64,000 bases of DNA from Halomonas sp. HL-48 (GTDB taxonomy: Bacteria; Pseudomonadota; Gammaproteobacteria; Pseudomonadales; Halomonadaceae): positions 62,001-126,000 of the forward strand of contig NZ_LJZS01000005.1 in NCBI RefSeq assembly GCF_001314875.1, given 5' to 3'. Shown one piece after another: positions 1 through 8,744 of this stretch. Numbering within the stretch: position 1 is the first letter of the stretch; each line of letters opens with the position of its first letter. Position numbers and translations under genes: made by a program. A model generated the notes under the pieces. It was not told the origin of the DNA. It worked only from the letters and a program-made list of their open reading frames with translations, and did not search any database.

Positions 1-581
1 TGCCGCTGATCATCGTGGCCGAGAAGCGCCAACGCATCACCCGGGTGTGCGTGCTGGCCATTGGGGCCATTGCGGTCAGTCTGGCGGGACTTGGACTGCC
101 GGTCTCCGATGGCTATTGGCTATTTGCGTGGCTGTTTGTTTTCTTTACTGGCTTCAATCTGCTCGAAGCCACGCTGCCGTCGATGCTCAGCAAGCTCGCG
201 CCGGCCGGGGCCAAGGGAACGGCCATGGGGGTCTACTCCACCAGCCAATTCCTGGGGGCGTTTTTGGGCGGTACCCTGGGCGGTGTGCTGGCCAGTTATG
301 GTGGGCTGGACGCGGTATTTCTCGGCTGCGCCCTGCTGGCGCTGGTATGGTGGGGCGCGATGCTGAACATGCCATCGCCGCCGCCGCTGGCCAGTGAAGT
401 GGTGGCGCTGGATGACACCGGGGCTGATACTATGGAGGTGCTGCTGGCACATCTGGCGGACGTTGCGGGCGTCGAGGATGTCATGGTCGTGCCCGAAGAG
501 CGGCTCGCGTATTTAAAGGTCAATCGACAGCAGCTTGATAAAGCGGCACTTGCTAAGCTGGTAACGCCCCCCAGGACCTAA
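1..581 (+). CDS. MFS transporter, C-terminal part (5' end outside window)
   Basis: The reading frame is open from the first bases of the window and continues upstream, so only the C-terminal part is seen. It shows several hydrophobic helices with the Gly/Ala-rich pattern of a major facilitator permease, including a Ser/Gln/Phe-Gly-rich helix near nt 235-290 typical of the second six-helix bundle. After the last helix comes a soluble tail of about 60 residues ending in a compact alpha/beta stretch, as in the MFS protein often found between uvrA and ssb in pseudomonads. ssb follows after 66 bp on the same strand. The substrate cannot be inferred. Confidence 0.8.
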   Translation, partial: PLIIVAEKRQRITRVCVLAIGAIAVSLAGLGLPVSDGYWLFAWLFVFFTGFNLLEATLPSMLSKLAPAGAKGTAMGVYSTSQFLGAFLGGTLGGVLASYGGLDAVFLGCALLALVWWGAMLNMPSPPPLASEVVALDDTGADTMEVLLAHLADVAGVEDVMVVPEERLAYLKVNRQQLDKAALAKLVTPPRT

Positions 582-647
582 ACGGGGCAATGGCGCGTCG
601 CCGGGACGCTGTCGACGTTTATCGATATCAATTGAAAGGAGCGCCTT

Positions 648-1232
648 ATGGCTCGTGGCATTAACAAGGTCATCTTAATCGGCAACCTCGGGCAGGATCC
701 TGAGGTGCGATTCACCCCCTCAGGCACCGCCGTCGCCAACCTCAACCTGGCGACCACCGATACCTGGATGGATCGTCAAAGCGGTCAGCGTCAGGAGCGC
801 ACCGAATGGCACCGGGTGGTGATGTTCAACAAGACCGCCGAGATTGCCCAGCAGTACCTGAAGAAAGGTTCCAAGGTATACATTGAAGGGCGCCTGCAGA
901 CGCGCAAATGGCAGGACCAGAACGGCCAGGATCGCTATTCGACGGAAATTGTCGCCAACGACATGCAAATGCTCGATGGTCGCACCGGTGACGCGCCGCA
1001 GCAGGGCCAGTACGGCCAGGCGGCCCCGGCGCAAAATGGTTACGGTCAGAATCAGCCGTCCGCGGGTGCGCCCCCCCAGCAGGGCGGCGGTTACCCCCAG
1101 CAGGGTGGCGGGCAGGCGCAGCCGGCACCGCAGCAGGGGAATCAAACCCCTCAGCCGAGCCAGCAGAATAGCAGCTACGGGGCGCCAGACCCCGGCAACT
1201 TTGACGATTTCGACGATGAGATCCCGTTTTAA
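648..1232 (+). CDS. ssb: Single-stranded DNA-binding protein SSB
   Basis: 194 residues. The N-terminal OB fold (about residues 1-110) begins with the canonical SSB opening ([20 protein letters not shown]) and carries the TEWHRVV segment. Residues about 113-180 form a disordered linker very rich in Gln, Gly and Pro. The protein ends in the acidic tip DDEIPF that recruits DNA repair and replication partners. It binds ssDNA as a tetramer during replication, recombination and repair. The start is supported by AAAGGAG just upstream. Slightly longer than E. coli SSB (178 residues) because of the linker. Adjacent to the MFS gene as in many gammaproteobacteria. Confidence 0.97.
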   Translation: MARGINKVILIGNLGQDPEVRFTPSGTAVANLNLATTDTWMDRQSGQRQERTEWHRVVMFNKTAEIAQQYLKKGSKVYIEGRLQTRKWQDQNGQDRYSTEIVANDMQMLDGRTGDAPQQGQYGQAAPAQNGYGQNQPSAGAPPQQGGGYPQQGGGQAQPAPQQGNQTPQPSQQNSSYGAPDPGNFDDFDDEIPF

Positions 1233-1282
1233 GTGACGGTCATTGAGGTGCGTACGCGTAAAGGTAAGGGAGACAGGCCGTC

Positions 1283-2173
1283 TTGAAGCTTTTGATACTC
1301 GATGCGGGGCACTGCTTGAGCCTGGCGTTGGCGCGCGAGGCGAGCCGCCGCTCCGACACGGAGCTGGTCATTGAGCAGGCAACGCAGGTCAGCGCCAGGC
1401 GCCTGCGGGAGGTGGCGCCTGATGCGGTGCTGATCCCGCCGTTGGCGCACCCGTTGAGCATGGCCCCCGCCGAAGTGACAGCGCACGCCGATGCGGTAGA
1501 AAAGTGTCTCGAGGCCTGCCAGGCAGAGGATGTGGCGCTGGTCTGGTGCGTATCGGATCAGCTTTACGAAGACGGTTTCGACGTGCCCATCGATGAGCAC
1601 GTCGTGCCGGCGCCCCGGGACGAGAGCCTGCGTCGCCTGGTGCAAACCGGCAACCGGGTTCGCGCCGACTACGATCGCCACCTGATCGTGCGGCTGGGGC
1701 CGCTGTTTGCATTGGAAGGCAGTCATGCATGGCTGAACGAGCTGCTCGACAGCCTGGTGATGGGCGAGAACGTACGCGCGGCCGAAGACGTCATCTTTTG
1801 CCCCACGTCGGCGGATGCCGTTGCCCTTGCCCTGATCGGTATGCTTCAGCAGCAGGCCTGCGGTGCCGATGCCTGGGGGGCTTATCACCTGGCCGGCACC
1901 GAACCGGTCAGCGCCTTCACCTTCACCTCCATGGTCAGAACCCAGCTGTCGACCCACCTGGAAGGCCGCGGCGAGCAGGTGACGCTTGGCGATGTTCAGG
2001 CGTTAACGCACCACCATGACGCCAAGCTGCGCCGGGTGCTGAATTGCCGTCGGGTCCTCGACGTGTTTGGCGTTCATCAAAAGCCGTGGCGTCTGGAAGT
2101 CGGCCGCATGCTGGATGCGTGGTGTCTGACGCGAGACGGCCAGGGTGTCGACGACACAGGAGCGTCGTCTTGA
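1283..2173 (+). CDS. RmlD-like sugar-nucleotide-binding protein, probably non-catalytic
   Basis: 296 residues from a TTG codon preceded by AAGGGAGA (1267-1274). Overall it resembles dTDP-4-dehydrorhamnose reductase (RmlD)-type extended SDRs, with strand-like segments at the N terminus, a VSDQLYEDGF stretch where RmlD has its STDYVFDG motif, and an LIVRLGPLF stretch resembling the RmlD core. However, the glycine-rich nucleotide-binding motif is not recognisable (DAGHCLSL in its place) and no Tyr-x-x-x-Lys catalytic pair is visible. It may bind a nucleotide or act as a scaffold. The last base pairs overlap the start of the downstream acyltransferase (TTGA overlap), implying translational coupling. 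Function unknown. Confidence 0.6.
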   Translation: MKLLILDAGHCLSLALAREASRRSDTELVIEQATQVSARRLREVAPDAVLIPPLAHPLSMAPAEVTAHADAVEKCLEACQAEDVALVWCVSDQLYEDGFDVPIDEHVVPAPRDESLRRLVQTGNRVRADYDRHLIVRLGPLFALEGSHAWLNELLDSLVMGENVRAAEDVIFCPTSADAVALALIGMLQQQACGADAWGAYHLAGTEPVSAFTFTSMVRTQLSTHLEGRGEQVTLGDVQALTHHHDAKLRRVLNCRRVLDVFGVHQKPWRLEVGRMLDAWCLTRDGQGVDDTGASS

Positions 2174-2898
2174 TACAAGTGTTTCGTAGCGTCGTATTCT
2201 ATGCGGGATATTTTGCCGCCCTGTTCATTATCGGGGCGCTGTTCTTGCCTATCGCGCCTTTCCTGCCCCTGGCAGGGCGTTATCGCCTGCTGAATGTATA
2301 CAACTATTTCCTGATGTTCTGGTTTCGGATTGCCTGTGGCGTGCGCTACGACATTCAGGGGGCGCATCACCTGCCCGAGGGGCCGTGTGTGATCCAGGCG
2401 AACCACCAGAGCGAATGGGAAACGGTTTTTCTGCAGGTTATGAAGCCGCCCGTCTGCACCGTGCTCAAGCAGGAACTGCTGTTGATTCCCGTGTTTGGCT
2501 GGGGACTGCGCTTGCTGCGGCCCATCAGTCTGGACCGGTCAAAGCCGGCGCGGGCCATGAAGCAAGTCCTGACCCAGGGCGTCGCGCGGTTGGGTACGGG
2601 GCTATCGGTGCTGATTTTTCCCGAAGGCACGCGGGTCGAGCCTGGTGAGCGTAAGCGCTACAACAAGAGCGGCAGCGTGGTGGCCTGCCGCGCCGGGGTG
2701 CCGGTGTTGCCGGTGGCTCACAATGCCGGCGAACGGTGGCCGGGGCGCCATTGGGTCAAACGCCCCGGGGTGCTGCGCGTGCGCATCGGCGAGCCGATTC
2801 CGACCGCCGGACGAACCTCGGATGAAGTGCTGGCCGACGTGGAAGCGTGGATCGAGGGGCAACTGGTGGACATCTCGGACGTGCCCAGGCCGCAGTAG
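2170..2898 (+). CDS. 1-acyl-sn-glycerol-3-phosphate acyltransferase family (PlsC-like)
   Basis: 242 residues, probably initiated at the TTG at 2170 (AGGAG at 2158-2162), overlapping the stop of the upstream gene. A longer in-frame extension upstream lies entirely inside the previous gene and is less likely. Hydrophobic N-terminal segments anchor it in the inner membrane. Acyltransferase motif I is NHQSEWE, an H-x4-E version of the usual H-x4-D, as in a subfamily of LPLATs. The glycerol-phosphate binding motif FPEGTR is intact. It is expected to acylate lysophosphatidic acid from acyl-ACP or acyl-CoA in phospholipid synthesis. It converges on fabB across a shared terminator, so fatty acid and phospholipid genes are neighbours here. 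Confidence 0.85.
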   Translation: MIQVFRSVVFYAGYFAALFIIGALFLPIAPFLPLAGRYRLLNVYNYFLMFWFRIACGVRYDIQGAHHLPEGPCVIQANHQSEWETVFLQVMKPPVCTVLKQELLLIPVFGWGLRLLRPISLDRSKPARAMKQVLTQGVARLGTGLSVLIFPEGTRVEPGERKRYNKSGSVVACRAGVPVLPVAHNAGERWPGRHWVKRPGVLRVRIGEPIPTAGRTSDEVLADVEAWIEGQLVDISDVPRPQ

Positions 2899-2921
2899 CC
2901 GTTATGTCAGCAGGCGCATAA

Positions 2922-2957
2922 AAAACGCCCCCTGTGAGTCGTCACAGGGGGCGTTTT
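2922..2957. terminator. Bidirectional terminator between plsC-like gene and fabB
   Basis: A perfect 16-bp inverted repeat (2922-2937 with 2942-2957) around a GTCG loop. It begins with AAAA and ends with TTTT, so it works as an intrinsic terminator in both directions. It lies between the convergent acyltransferase and fabB genes. Confidence 0.9.
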
Positions 2958-2973
2958 GCGGACAGCAACAGGA

Positions 2974-4191
2974 TTAGTCGGCGTAGCGCTGGAACACCAG
3001 GCAGGCGTTGGTGCCGCCGAAGCCGAAGCTGTTGGACAGCACTCGGTCAAGCGTCACGCCATCGCGGCGCTCGGTGACGATATCGAAGCCGTCGGCCTGC
3101 TCGTCAAGCGTCTCAACGTTGGCCGACGCGGCCACAAAGCCGTGCTGCATCATGAGCAACGAGTACACCGCTTCCTGAACGCCCGTGGCGCCCAAGGAGT
3201 GGCCGGTGAGCGACTTGGTCGAACTCATCGCCGGTGTCGTGTTGCCGAATACTTCACGAACTGCCTGCAGTTCGGCGACATCCCCCACCGGCGTCGAGGT
3301 GCCATGGGTATTGATGTAGTCAATATCGCCGTCGACAGTAGCCATCGCCTGGCGCATGCAACGGGTGGCCCCTTCGCCCGAGGGTGCGACCATGTCGTGC
3401 CCGTCGGAGGTGGCGCCATAGCCGACCAGCTCGCCGTATATCTTGGCGCCGCGCGCCTTGGCGTGCTCCAGCTCTTCGAGCACCAGCATGCCGCCACCGC
3501 CGGCGATGACAAAGCCATCGCGGGCTTGGTCATAGGGGCGCGAGGCTTTTTCCGGCGCATCGTTATAGTGCGTGGATAACGCGCCCATGGCGTCGAACAG
3601 GCAGGAAAGCGTCCAATGTTCCTCTTCGCCACCGCCGGCAAAGACCACGTCCTGTTTGCCGAGCTGAATCTGCTCCATGGCGCTGCCAATGCAGTGCGCC
3701 GAGGTCGCACAAGCCGACGAAATCGAATAGTTGACGCCCTTGATCTTGAACGGCGTTGCCAGACATGCCGACACGGTGCTGCCCATGGTTCGGGTCACCC
3801 GGTAAGGGCCGACACGACGCAGGCCTTTTTCACGCATAACATCCGCGGCTTCTACCTGGTTGGCGCTGGAGGCGCCGCCGGAACCCGCGATCAGGCCGGT
3901 TCGCTCGTTGGATACCTGATCGTCGGCCAGGCCTGAGTCTTCAATGGCCTGCGCCATGGAGATGTAGGCGTAGGCCGCCGCATCGCCCATGAAGCGCAAC
4001 AGCTTGCGGTCAATGAGCGATTCGAGATCGATATTGACACTGCCCGCAACCTGACTGCGGAAGCCTCGTTCGGCATACTCTTCTTTGAAGCGAATGCCGC
4101 TGCGGCCGCTCTTGAGCGCCTCAAGGACCTGTTGCTGGTCGTTGCCCAGGCAAGACACGATGCCAAGGCCGGTGACTACCACTCGTCGCAT
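2974..4191 (-). CDS. fabB: Beta-ketoacyl-ACP synthase I (FabB)
   Basis: 405 residues, matching FabB length. The thiolase-fold catalytic triad is visible: Cys161 in SSACATS, His296 in NTHGTST and His331 in TGHSLGA, each two positions lower than in E. coli FabB. It elongates acyl-ACP with malonyl-ACP and is needed to extend the cis-3-decenoyl product of FabA toward unsaturated fatty acids. It follows fabA on the same strand with a 12-bp gap, the classic fabAB operon of pseudomonads and relatives. The start ATG is preceded by AGGAGG-like sequence. Confidence 0.97.
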   Translation of the reverse strand: MRRVVVTGLGIVSCLGNDQQQVLEALKSGRSGIRFKEEYAERGFRSQVAGSVNIDLESLIDRKLLRFMGDAAAYAYISMAQAIEDSGLADDQVSNERTGLIAGSGGASSANQVEAADVMREKGLRRVGPYRVTRTMGSTVSACLATPFKIKGVNYSISSACATSAHCIGSAMEQIQLGKQDVVFAGGGEEEHWTLSCLFDAMGALSTHYNDAPEKASRPYDQARDGFVIAGGGGMLVLEELEHAKARGAKIYGELVGYGATSDGHDMVAPSGEGATRCMRQAMATVDGDIDYINTHGTSTPVGDVAELQAVREVFGNTTPAMSSTKSLTGHSLGATGVQEAVYSLLMMQHGFVAASANVETLDEQADGFDIVTERRDGVTLDRVLSNSFGFGGTNACLVFQRYAD

Positions 4192-4203
4192 GGGAGCCTC
4201 CTG

Positions 4204-4719
4204 TTAAAAATTCGCGGTGGAGGTAAATAGGCCAACGCGCAAATCATTAGCCTGATAGATGTCGCGACCGTCTACCGAGACGGTGCCGTCAGCCATGCCC
4301 AGAATCAGCCGACGCGTTATAATACGTTTCATATTAATACGATATGTAACTTTTTTCGCGTCAGGAAGGATCTGGCCGCTGAATTTCACATCGCCGCAGC
4401 CCAGCGCACGGCCTCGTCCTGGATGGCCAAGCCAGCCAAGATAGAAGCCTACCAGCTGCCACATGGCATCAAGCCCCAGGCAGCCTGGCATGACCGGGTC
4501 GCCAGGAAAGTGGCAATCGAAAAACCACAGGTCGGGCGTGATATCCAATTCGGCAATCAGCTCGCCTTTGTTATGCTCGCCGCCTTCTTCGTGAATGTGC
4601 GTGATGCGGTCAAGCATCAGCATGTTGGGTGCTGGCAGTTGGGCATTGCCCGGGCCGAATAGTTCGCCGCGCGAGCAGGCCAGCAGTTCTTCGCGATCAA
4701 AGGAATGTTGCTTGGTCAC
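4204..4719 (-). CDS. fabA: 3-hydroxydecanoyl-ACP dehydratase/isomerase (FabA)
   Basis: Dehydrates 3-hydroxydecanoyl-ACP and isomerises trans-2 to cis-3-decenoyl-ACP, the branch point to unsaturated fatty acids. I chose the GTG at 4719, which gives 171 residues, the usual FabA length, and places the catalytic His and Asp at positions 70 (CHFPGDP) and 84 (LGLDAMWQ), as in E. coli. An in-frame ATG at 4779 would add 20 residues with no family counterpart. Upstream of the GTG only a weak CGGA is seen as ribosome site. It heads the fabA-fabB operon. Confidence 0.93.
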   Translation of the reverse strand: MTKQHSFDREELLACSRGELFGPGNAQLPAPNMLMLDRITHIHEEGGEHNKGELIAELDITPDLWFFDCHFPGDPVMPGCLGLDAMWQLVGFYLGWLGHPGRGRALGCGDVKFSGQILPDAKKVTYRINMKRIITRRLILGMADGTVSVDGRDIYQANDLRVGLFTSTANF

Positions 4720-5086
4720 TGAATCGTTCCGAGTATCAAGATGATTGTTGGCCGCGTGCGGCACCTGGAGCCGATGCATAGCGCCGGCGCATGCTATTGC
4801 AGTCTAGCAGCGAGGCAGTCCCGCAAAGCCTCGCCTAGTCTACTTCCCGAGACCGCTGATTGCACGTAACCGCCCTATTATCGCTATGTTCTACAGATTT
4901 CGGATTAGCCGCCGACATTATAATGAGGCGAATAGTGTAGGGCCGAAGGATTGGTTTTGCACAATAAACGACGTATTGACGTAAGATTGACTATTCAGGC
5001 GGCTGATTAGGCGGCATGATGAGATCGAATTAATTCTTTGTTGGGAGCAGCTTCAAGCCCGTTTTTATAGGATGTCGTAAATTAGC
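4720..5086. promoter_or_regulatory. Intergenic region, divergent fabA / GGDEF-EAL promoters
   Basis: No gene is supported in these 367 bp, which must hold the promoters of fabA (leftward) and the PAS-GGDEF-EAL gene (rightward). A palindromic CATTATAATG at 4916-4925 offers a TATAAT -10 on both strands, but no convincing -35 is found at 16-18 bp on either side. A GCGAGGC/GCCTCGC inverted repeat with an 11-nt loop lies at 4810-4834 in the presumed fabA 5' leader, extended by CTAG on both sides. No FabR- or FadR-like operator was recognised. AT content is clearly higher than in flanking genes. Confidence 0.45.
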
Positions 5087-6946
5087 ATGTGGCTTCCCGT
5101 TTCGCTTAACCGTCCACTGATCTGGGCGGCGTTGATTGCATTGCCAGCCTGCATCTGGATACCCGATGCGTCGCTGCGCATGGTGGCGGCCACGGTCGTG
5201 ACGTTCGGGCTCTGGGATGCGTGGCGTCAAGTGCGCAAGCAACGGCTGTGGATGCGCTTGTCCCAGGATGCCATGGGGATCGCCAACGATGCCATGGTGA
5301 TGAGCGATGTGGAAAATCGCGTCATTGCCGTGAATCCTGCGTTTACCGAGATCACCGGCTACGAAAGTCATGAAATGGTCGGACGCAAGCTCGAAACCCT
5401 CGCCGCGCCGCGGCACGATAAAACCTTCTACCAGCATTTCTGGAGCACCCTGAAAAGCACCGGGCGCTGGGAAGGCGAGATGTGGAATCGGCGCAAGCAC
5501 GGCGACGAATACCCCGAATGGCTCAAGGTCCGTGCCGTCACCGACAAGCGCGGCAAGATCACCCACTATATCAGCCTGTTTACCGATATTTCGGCACAGA
5601 AAGCCCGCGAGCGTGACCTGCGGCGTATCGGTTATGAAGACCCGTTGACCGGCTTGCCGAATCGGCGCCGGCTTCACGACCTGATGGAGTCGCGCCTGCG
5701 TCAGCTGCGCGCTGGCGAAAGTCTGGATATCGCACTGGTGGATATCGACGGGCTCAAATCGGTCAATGACAGCATGGGCGTCGAGCAGGGTGACCGCCTG
5801 CTGGCGCGCTTCGCTCAGCGGCTGACCAGTCACATGGCGGGCAGCGTCGTGGGCCGTTTGGGCGGCGACGAGTTCATGGTCATCCGTACCACCACCTATG
5901 ATGATCACGACAAGTGGATCGCCAACCTGCGCGATCACATGAGCAGCCCCTTCGAGATCAACGAACAGTCGCTGCGCCTGGGCTTGACGGTTGGCAGCTG
6001 CCGCGCGCCAGAGGACGGGCACGATTCCGGCGTGCTCTTTCAGCGTCTGGAGTCGGCGCTGTACAACGCCAAGCGACTGGGGCGCAACCACAGCCTGCGC
6101 TTTCGGCCCGCGCTGGACAAACAGGACAATCCCCAACTGGCGCTGGTCAGCGACTTGCGCGCCGCGCTGGTCTCGGGTGATCAGCTCGAACTGTATTTTC
6201 AGACCCAGCATCACCCCGGTACCGGCGAACTGGTGGGCATGGAGGCCTTGTTGCGCTGGCAGCACCCGCGGGATGGCATGATCTCCCCCGGTGAGTTCAT
6301 CCCCCTGGCGGAACGCCACGGTCTGATGGCGGAGCTCGGCAGCTGGGTGATTGAAAAGGCCTGCGCTCAGCAGGCGCACTGGGCCAATACCGAGATGCCG
6401 ATGTTGACCATGTGGGTCAATATTTCGGCGCTGCAGCTTTTCCATGGTGATCTTGAAAGCCTGCTGGCTACCTGCCTGAAACGCTACCGCCTTACCCCGG
6501 CGCATATCGGTCTAGAGCTGACTGAATCGGTGCTGCTGGACGAACGCGCCGGCGATATGGGGCCACGCCTCAAGGCCCTGCGCGCCCAGGGCTACGCGAT
6601 TGCCATTGACGACTTTGGCACCGGGTACTCGTCGCTTGGCTACTTGAAACGCCTGCCGGTGGATAAGATCAAGCTGGACCGGGCGTTCATCCGGGAGCTG
6701 CCCGGCGATCAGGCGGATGCTGCCATCGTCAGGGCGGTGCTGTCGATGGCCGAAGGGCTGTCGCTGGAGGTGGTGGCCGAAGGCGTCGAAACCAAGGAGC
6801 AGTGCGACTTTCTGGTCAAGGCGGGCTGCCATATCGTCCAGGGCTTCTACTTTGCCCGCCCGATCCCGGCGCGGGAACTCGAGCAGCGCTGGCTGCCCAA
6901 GCAGCCGCCGACACGCAGTAACGCCATGGCCAACGCAGGCCCCTAG
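5087..6946 (+). CDS. PAS-GGDEF-EAL cyclic-di-GMP turnover protein
   Basis: 619 residues. Two short hydrophobic helices (about residues 9-45) suggest membrane attachment, followed by a PAS sensor domain (about 60-180), a GGDEF domain with intact GGDEF at residues 259-263, and an EAL domain with the signature Glu-Ala-Leu at 386-388. The EAL active-site motifs ELTES, DDFGTGYSS and KLDRAFI are present, so phosphodiesterase activity is expected. The diguanylate cyclase signature is also intact, but the RxxD inhibitory site expected just before GGDEF is absent. It would make or degrade c-di-GMP in response to an unknown PAS signal. It is transcribed divergently from fabA. A long frame on the other strand is a codon-composition shadow. 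Confidence 0.93.
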   Translation: MWLPVSLNRPLIWAALIALPACIWIPDASLRMVAATVVTFGLWDAWRQVRKQRLWMRLSQDAMGIANDAMVMSDVENRVIAVNPAFTEITGYESHEMVGRKLETLAAPRHDKTFYQHFWSTLKSTGRWEGEMWNRRKHGDEYPEWLKVRAVTDKRGKITHYISLFTDISAQKARERDLRRIGYEDPLTGLPNRRRLHDLMESRLRQLRAGESLDIALVDIDGLKSVNDSMGVEQGDRLLARFAQRLTSHMAGSVVGRLGGDEFMVIRTTTYDDHDKWIANLRDHMSSPFEINEQSLRLGLTVGSCRAPEDGHDSGVLFQRLESALYNAKRLGRNHSLRFRPALDKQDNPQLALVSDLRAALVSGDQLELYFQTQHHPGTGELVGMEALLRWQHPRDGMISPGEFIPLAERHGLMAELGSWVIEKACAQQAHWANTEMPMLTMWVNISALQLFHGDLESLLATCLKRYRLTPAHIGLELTESVLLDERAGDMGPRLKALRAQGYAIAIDDFGTGYSSLGYLKRLPVDKIKLDRAFIRELPGDQADAAIVRAVLSMAEGLSLEVVAEGVETKEQCDFLVKAGCHIVQGFYFARPIPARELEQRWLPKQPPTRSNAMANAGP

Positions 6947-7476
6947 CCTGTCGCTTCGGCGCCCGCATAACGCTGCTGCCAACGCTGATAATAGCGACAG
7001 ACGCCCAGGCACAGCAGGGCCCATATCAGCGCCTGGGCGGGCAACAGCCACGGCGCCAGGGTGACATCGCTGAGCGCCGCCCCCGCAAAATATGACAGTG
7101 GGCCGCCCACCGCACCCAGCGCAGCGGCCATCCAGGGCCATCGCCAGAGCCAGGCAAGCGAATGGTGCACCAGGGTGGCGAAGAGCGGCCACAGCATCCA
7201 CAGCCACAGCGGCAACAGGCCGGCGATCAGCGTGCTGTCCGCGAACATCAGCCCGTCGGCCAGCTGTAGGCCGCCGTCGATGGTCAGTCCCAGCAGCGCG
7301 AAAGCGGCCACCAAACGCCACTCGCCGGGTTTGCCCACGTATTTCAGATGCAGCACGAGCCAGGCACTGCCGGCGATAGCCGCCACCCAGGACCCCCCCA
7401 CCACGCACAGCGTCCAGATCACCTCAAATCCCAGCGCATTCACAGCAATGGCCATTAGACGCCGTCGGGCGAGCAT
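6943..7476 (-). CDS. DUF2878-family integral membrane protein
   Basis: 177 residues, almost entirely hydrophobic, with about five to six predicted membrane helices and conserved-looking Lys-Gly/Trp-rich loops (LHLKYVGKPGEW). It resembles the DUF2878 family, whose members are repeatedly found with cfa, DUF1365 and FAD-oxidoreductase genes. The biochemical role is unknown. Its ATG overlaps the cfa-like stop codon (TAATG), so it is the last gene of the eight-gene operon led by the MerR regulator. Its end touches the convergent GGDEF-EAL gene by 4 bp with no terminator hairpin visible. Confidence 0.75.
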   Translation of the reverse strand: MLARRRLMAIAVNALGFEVIWTLCVVGGSWVAAIAGSAWLVLHLKYVGKPGEWRLVAAFALLGLTIDGGLQLADGLMFADSTLIAGLLPLWLWMLWPLFATLVHHSLAWLWRWPWMAAALGAVGGPLSYFAGAALSDVTLAPWLLPAQALIWALLCLGVCRYYQRWQQRYAGAEATG

Positions 7477-8744
7477 TACAGGGCTCCGGTCAGGGGCGAT
7501 GGCTTGGCAGCCGGTTTTGCCAACACCAGATGGCAGGTGCCGATTGAGCGTTCAAGGAAGCCGCCTTCGCAGTAGCAAAGGTAGTAGCGCCACATGCGAA
7601 TAAAGCGCTCGTCGTAGCCCAGGGCGTGAATATGCTCCAGGTGGGCCTCGAAGCGGTGGCGCCATTCGCGCAGGGTACGGGCGTAGTGCTGGCCGATTTC
7701 ATCGAGCGAAACCATGTTCAAGGAGGTCTTGCGCATCAGGCTGCTGGCAATGGCGTGATGCGACGGCAAAAAGCCGCCCGGGAAGATGTATCGTTTGATG
7801 AAGTCCATGTCGCGCTTGGCTTCTTCAAAGCGCTGGTCGCGGATGGTGATGGCCTGAAGCATGGCCTGGCCGTCATCGGTCAACAAGCTGTCGACCTTGT
7901 GCAGATAGGTATCGAGGTATTGGTGGCCGACCGCTTCAATCATTTCAACGGATATCAAGCGGTCAAAGCGCCCGGTCAGTTCCCGATAGTCCTGTTTCAG
8001 CAGCGTAATCCGCTCTTCCAGTCCTTCTTCCTGAATGCGGCGGGCCGTATAGGCGTACTGCTCTTCGGAAATCGTGGTAGTGGTCACCCGGCAGCCGCGC
8101 GTCTTGGCCGCGTGAATCGCCAGGCCACCCCAGCCGGTGCCGATTTCCAGCAGATGATGCTCGGGCTGCACGTCGAGCTTATCGAGCATGACATCGAGTT
8201 TGTAGGTCGAGGCTTCCTCCAGGCTGGCGTCCGGATAGGGGAACACGGCGCTGGAGTACATCCAGTGGTGCTGGTCGAGAAAGGTCGCAAACAGGTCGTT
8301 ACCGATATCATAGTGCGCGGCGATATTACGCTTTGAGCCGGTCAGGCTGTTGCGCTGAAAGCGGTACACCCAGGCCATCAGCCAGCGGGTCACGCGAGCG
8401 CTGCCGTTTTCCAGGTTGCCGTTGACCTGGTCCAGGTTGACCGCAAAGAGGCGCACCAGGGCGACCAGATCGTCGGCGTCCCAGTCGTTGTCCATATACG
8501 ACTCGGCGGCGCCCACGGTACCGCCGAAGGCCAGCCGCTTCCAGGCGCGGGCATGGCGAATGACCACGGTGACGTGGAGATCGCCGCCCTGGCCCAGGTG
8601 ATGGCACTGGTTGCCTTCGATCAAGGTAATGTTGCCACCGGTAAACGCATCTAGCTGGGCGATCAAGCGCTTTTTCAGCCAGCGTGTCAGACGGCCCTGG
8701 GGCGCGGGTTGGATATCGGGCGGTGTGGAACGCAGGGTCGTCAT
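7476..8744 (-). CDS. CFA-synthase-family SAM-dependent lipid methyltransferase
   Basis: 422 residues from the ATG at 8744 (GGAGACC upstream), overlapping the DUF1365 stop as ATGA. The C-terminal half is a class I methyltransferase with the SAM-binding glycine motif LEIGTGWGG near residues 198-204 and downstream motifs of cyclopropane-fatty-acyl-phospholipid synthases (HYDIGND, SVEMIEAVGHQ, FIKRYIFPGG). It should transfer a methyl or methylene group to the double bond of a membrane phospholipid acyl chain. Placement with a FAD oxidoreductase and DUF1365 makes a product other than a plain cyclopropane (for example a methylated or furan fatty acid) plausible. That is inference. Confidence 0.88.
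   Translation of the reverse strand: MTTLRSTPPDIQPAPQGRLTRWLKKRLIAQLDAFTGGNITLIEGNQCHHLGQGGDLHVTVVIRHARAWKRLAFGGTVGAAESYMDNDWDADDLVALVRLFAVNLDQVNGNLENGSARVTRWLMAWVYRFQRNSLTGSKRNIAAHYDIGNDLFATFLDQHHWMYSSAVFPYPDASLEEASTYKLDVMLDKLDVQPEHHLLEIGTGWGGLAIHAAKTRGCRVTTTTISEEQYAYTARRIQEEGLEERITLLKQDYRELTGRFDRLISVEMIEAVGHQYLDTYLHKVDSLLTDDGQAMLQAITIRDQRFEEAKRDMDFIKRYIFPGGFLPSHHAIASSLMRKTSLNMVSLDEIGQHYARTLREWRHRFEAHLEHIHALGYDERFIRMWRYYLCYCEGGFLERSIGTCHLVLAKPAAKPSPLTGAL

Noticed and set aside
4720..4779. Longer FabA beginning at the ATG at 4779
   Set aside because: It would add 20 residues absent from the family; the GTG start gives the exact family length and active-site numbering.
4720..5086. FabR or FadR operator upstream of fabA
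   Set aside because: No palindrome resembling either known operator was found on either strand.
5030..6505. 491-codon open frame opposite the GGDEF-EAL gene
   Set aside because: It mirrors the codon pattern of the real gene, has no recognisable domain, and the plus-strand frame carries all conserved motifs.
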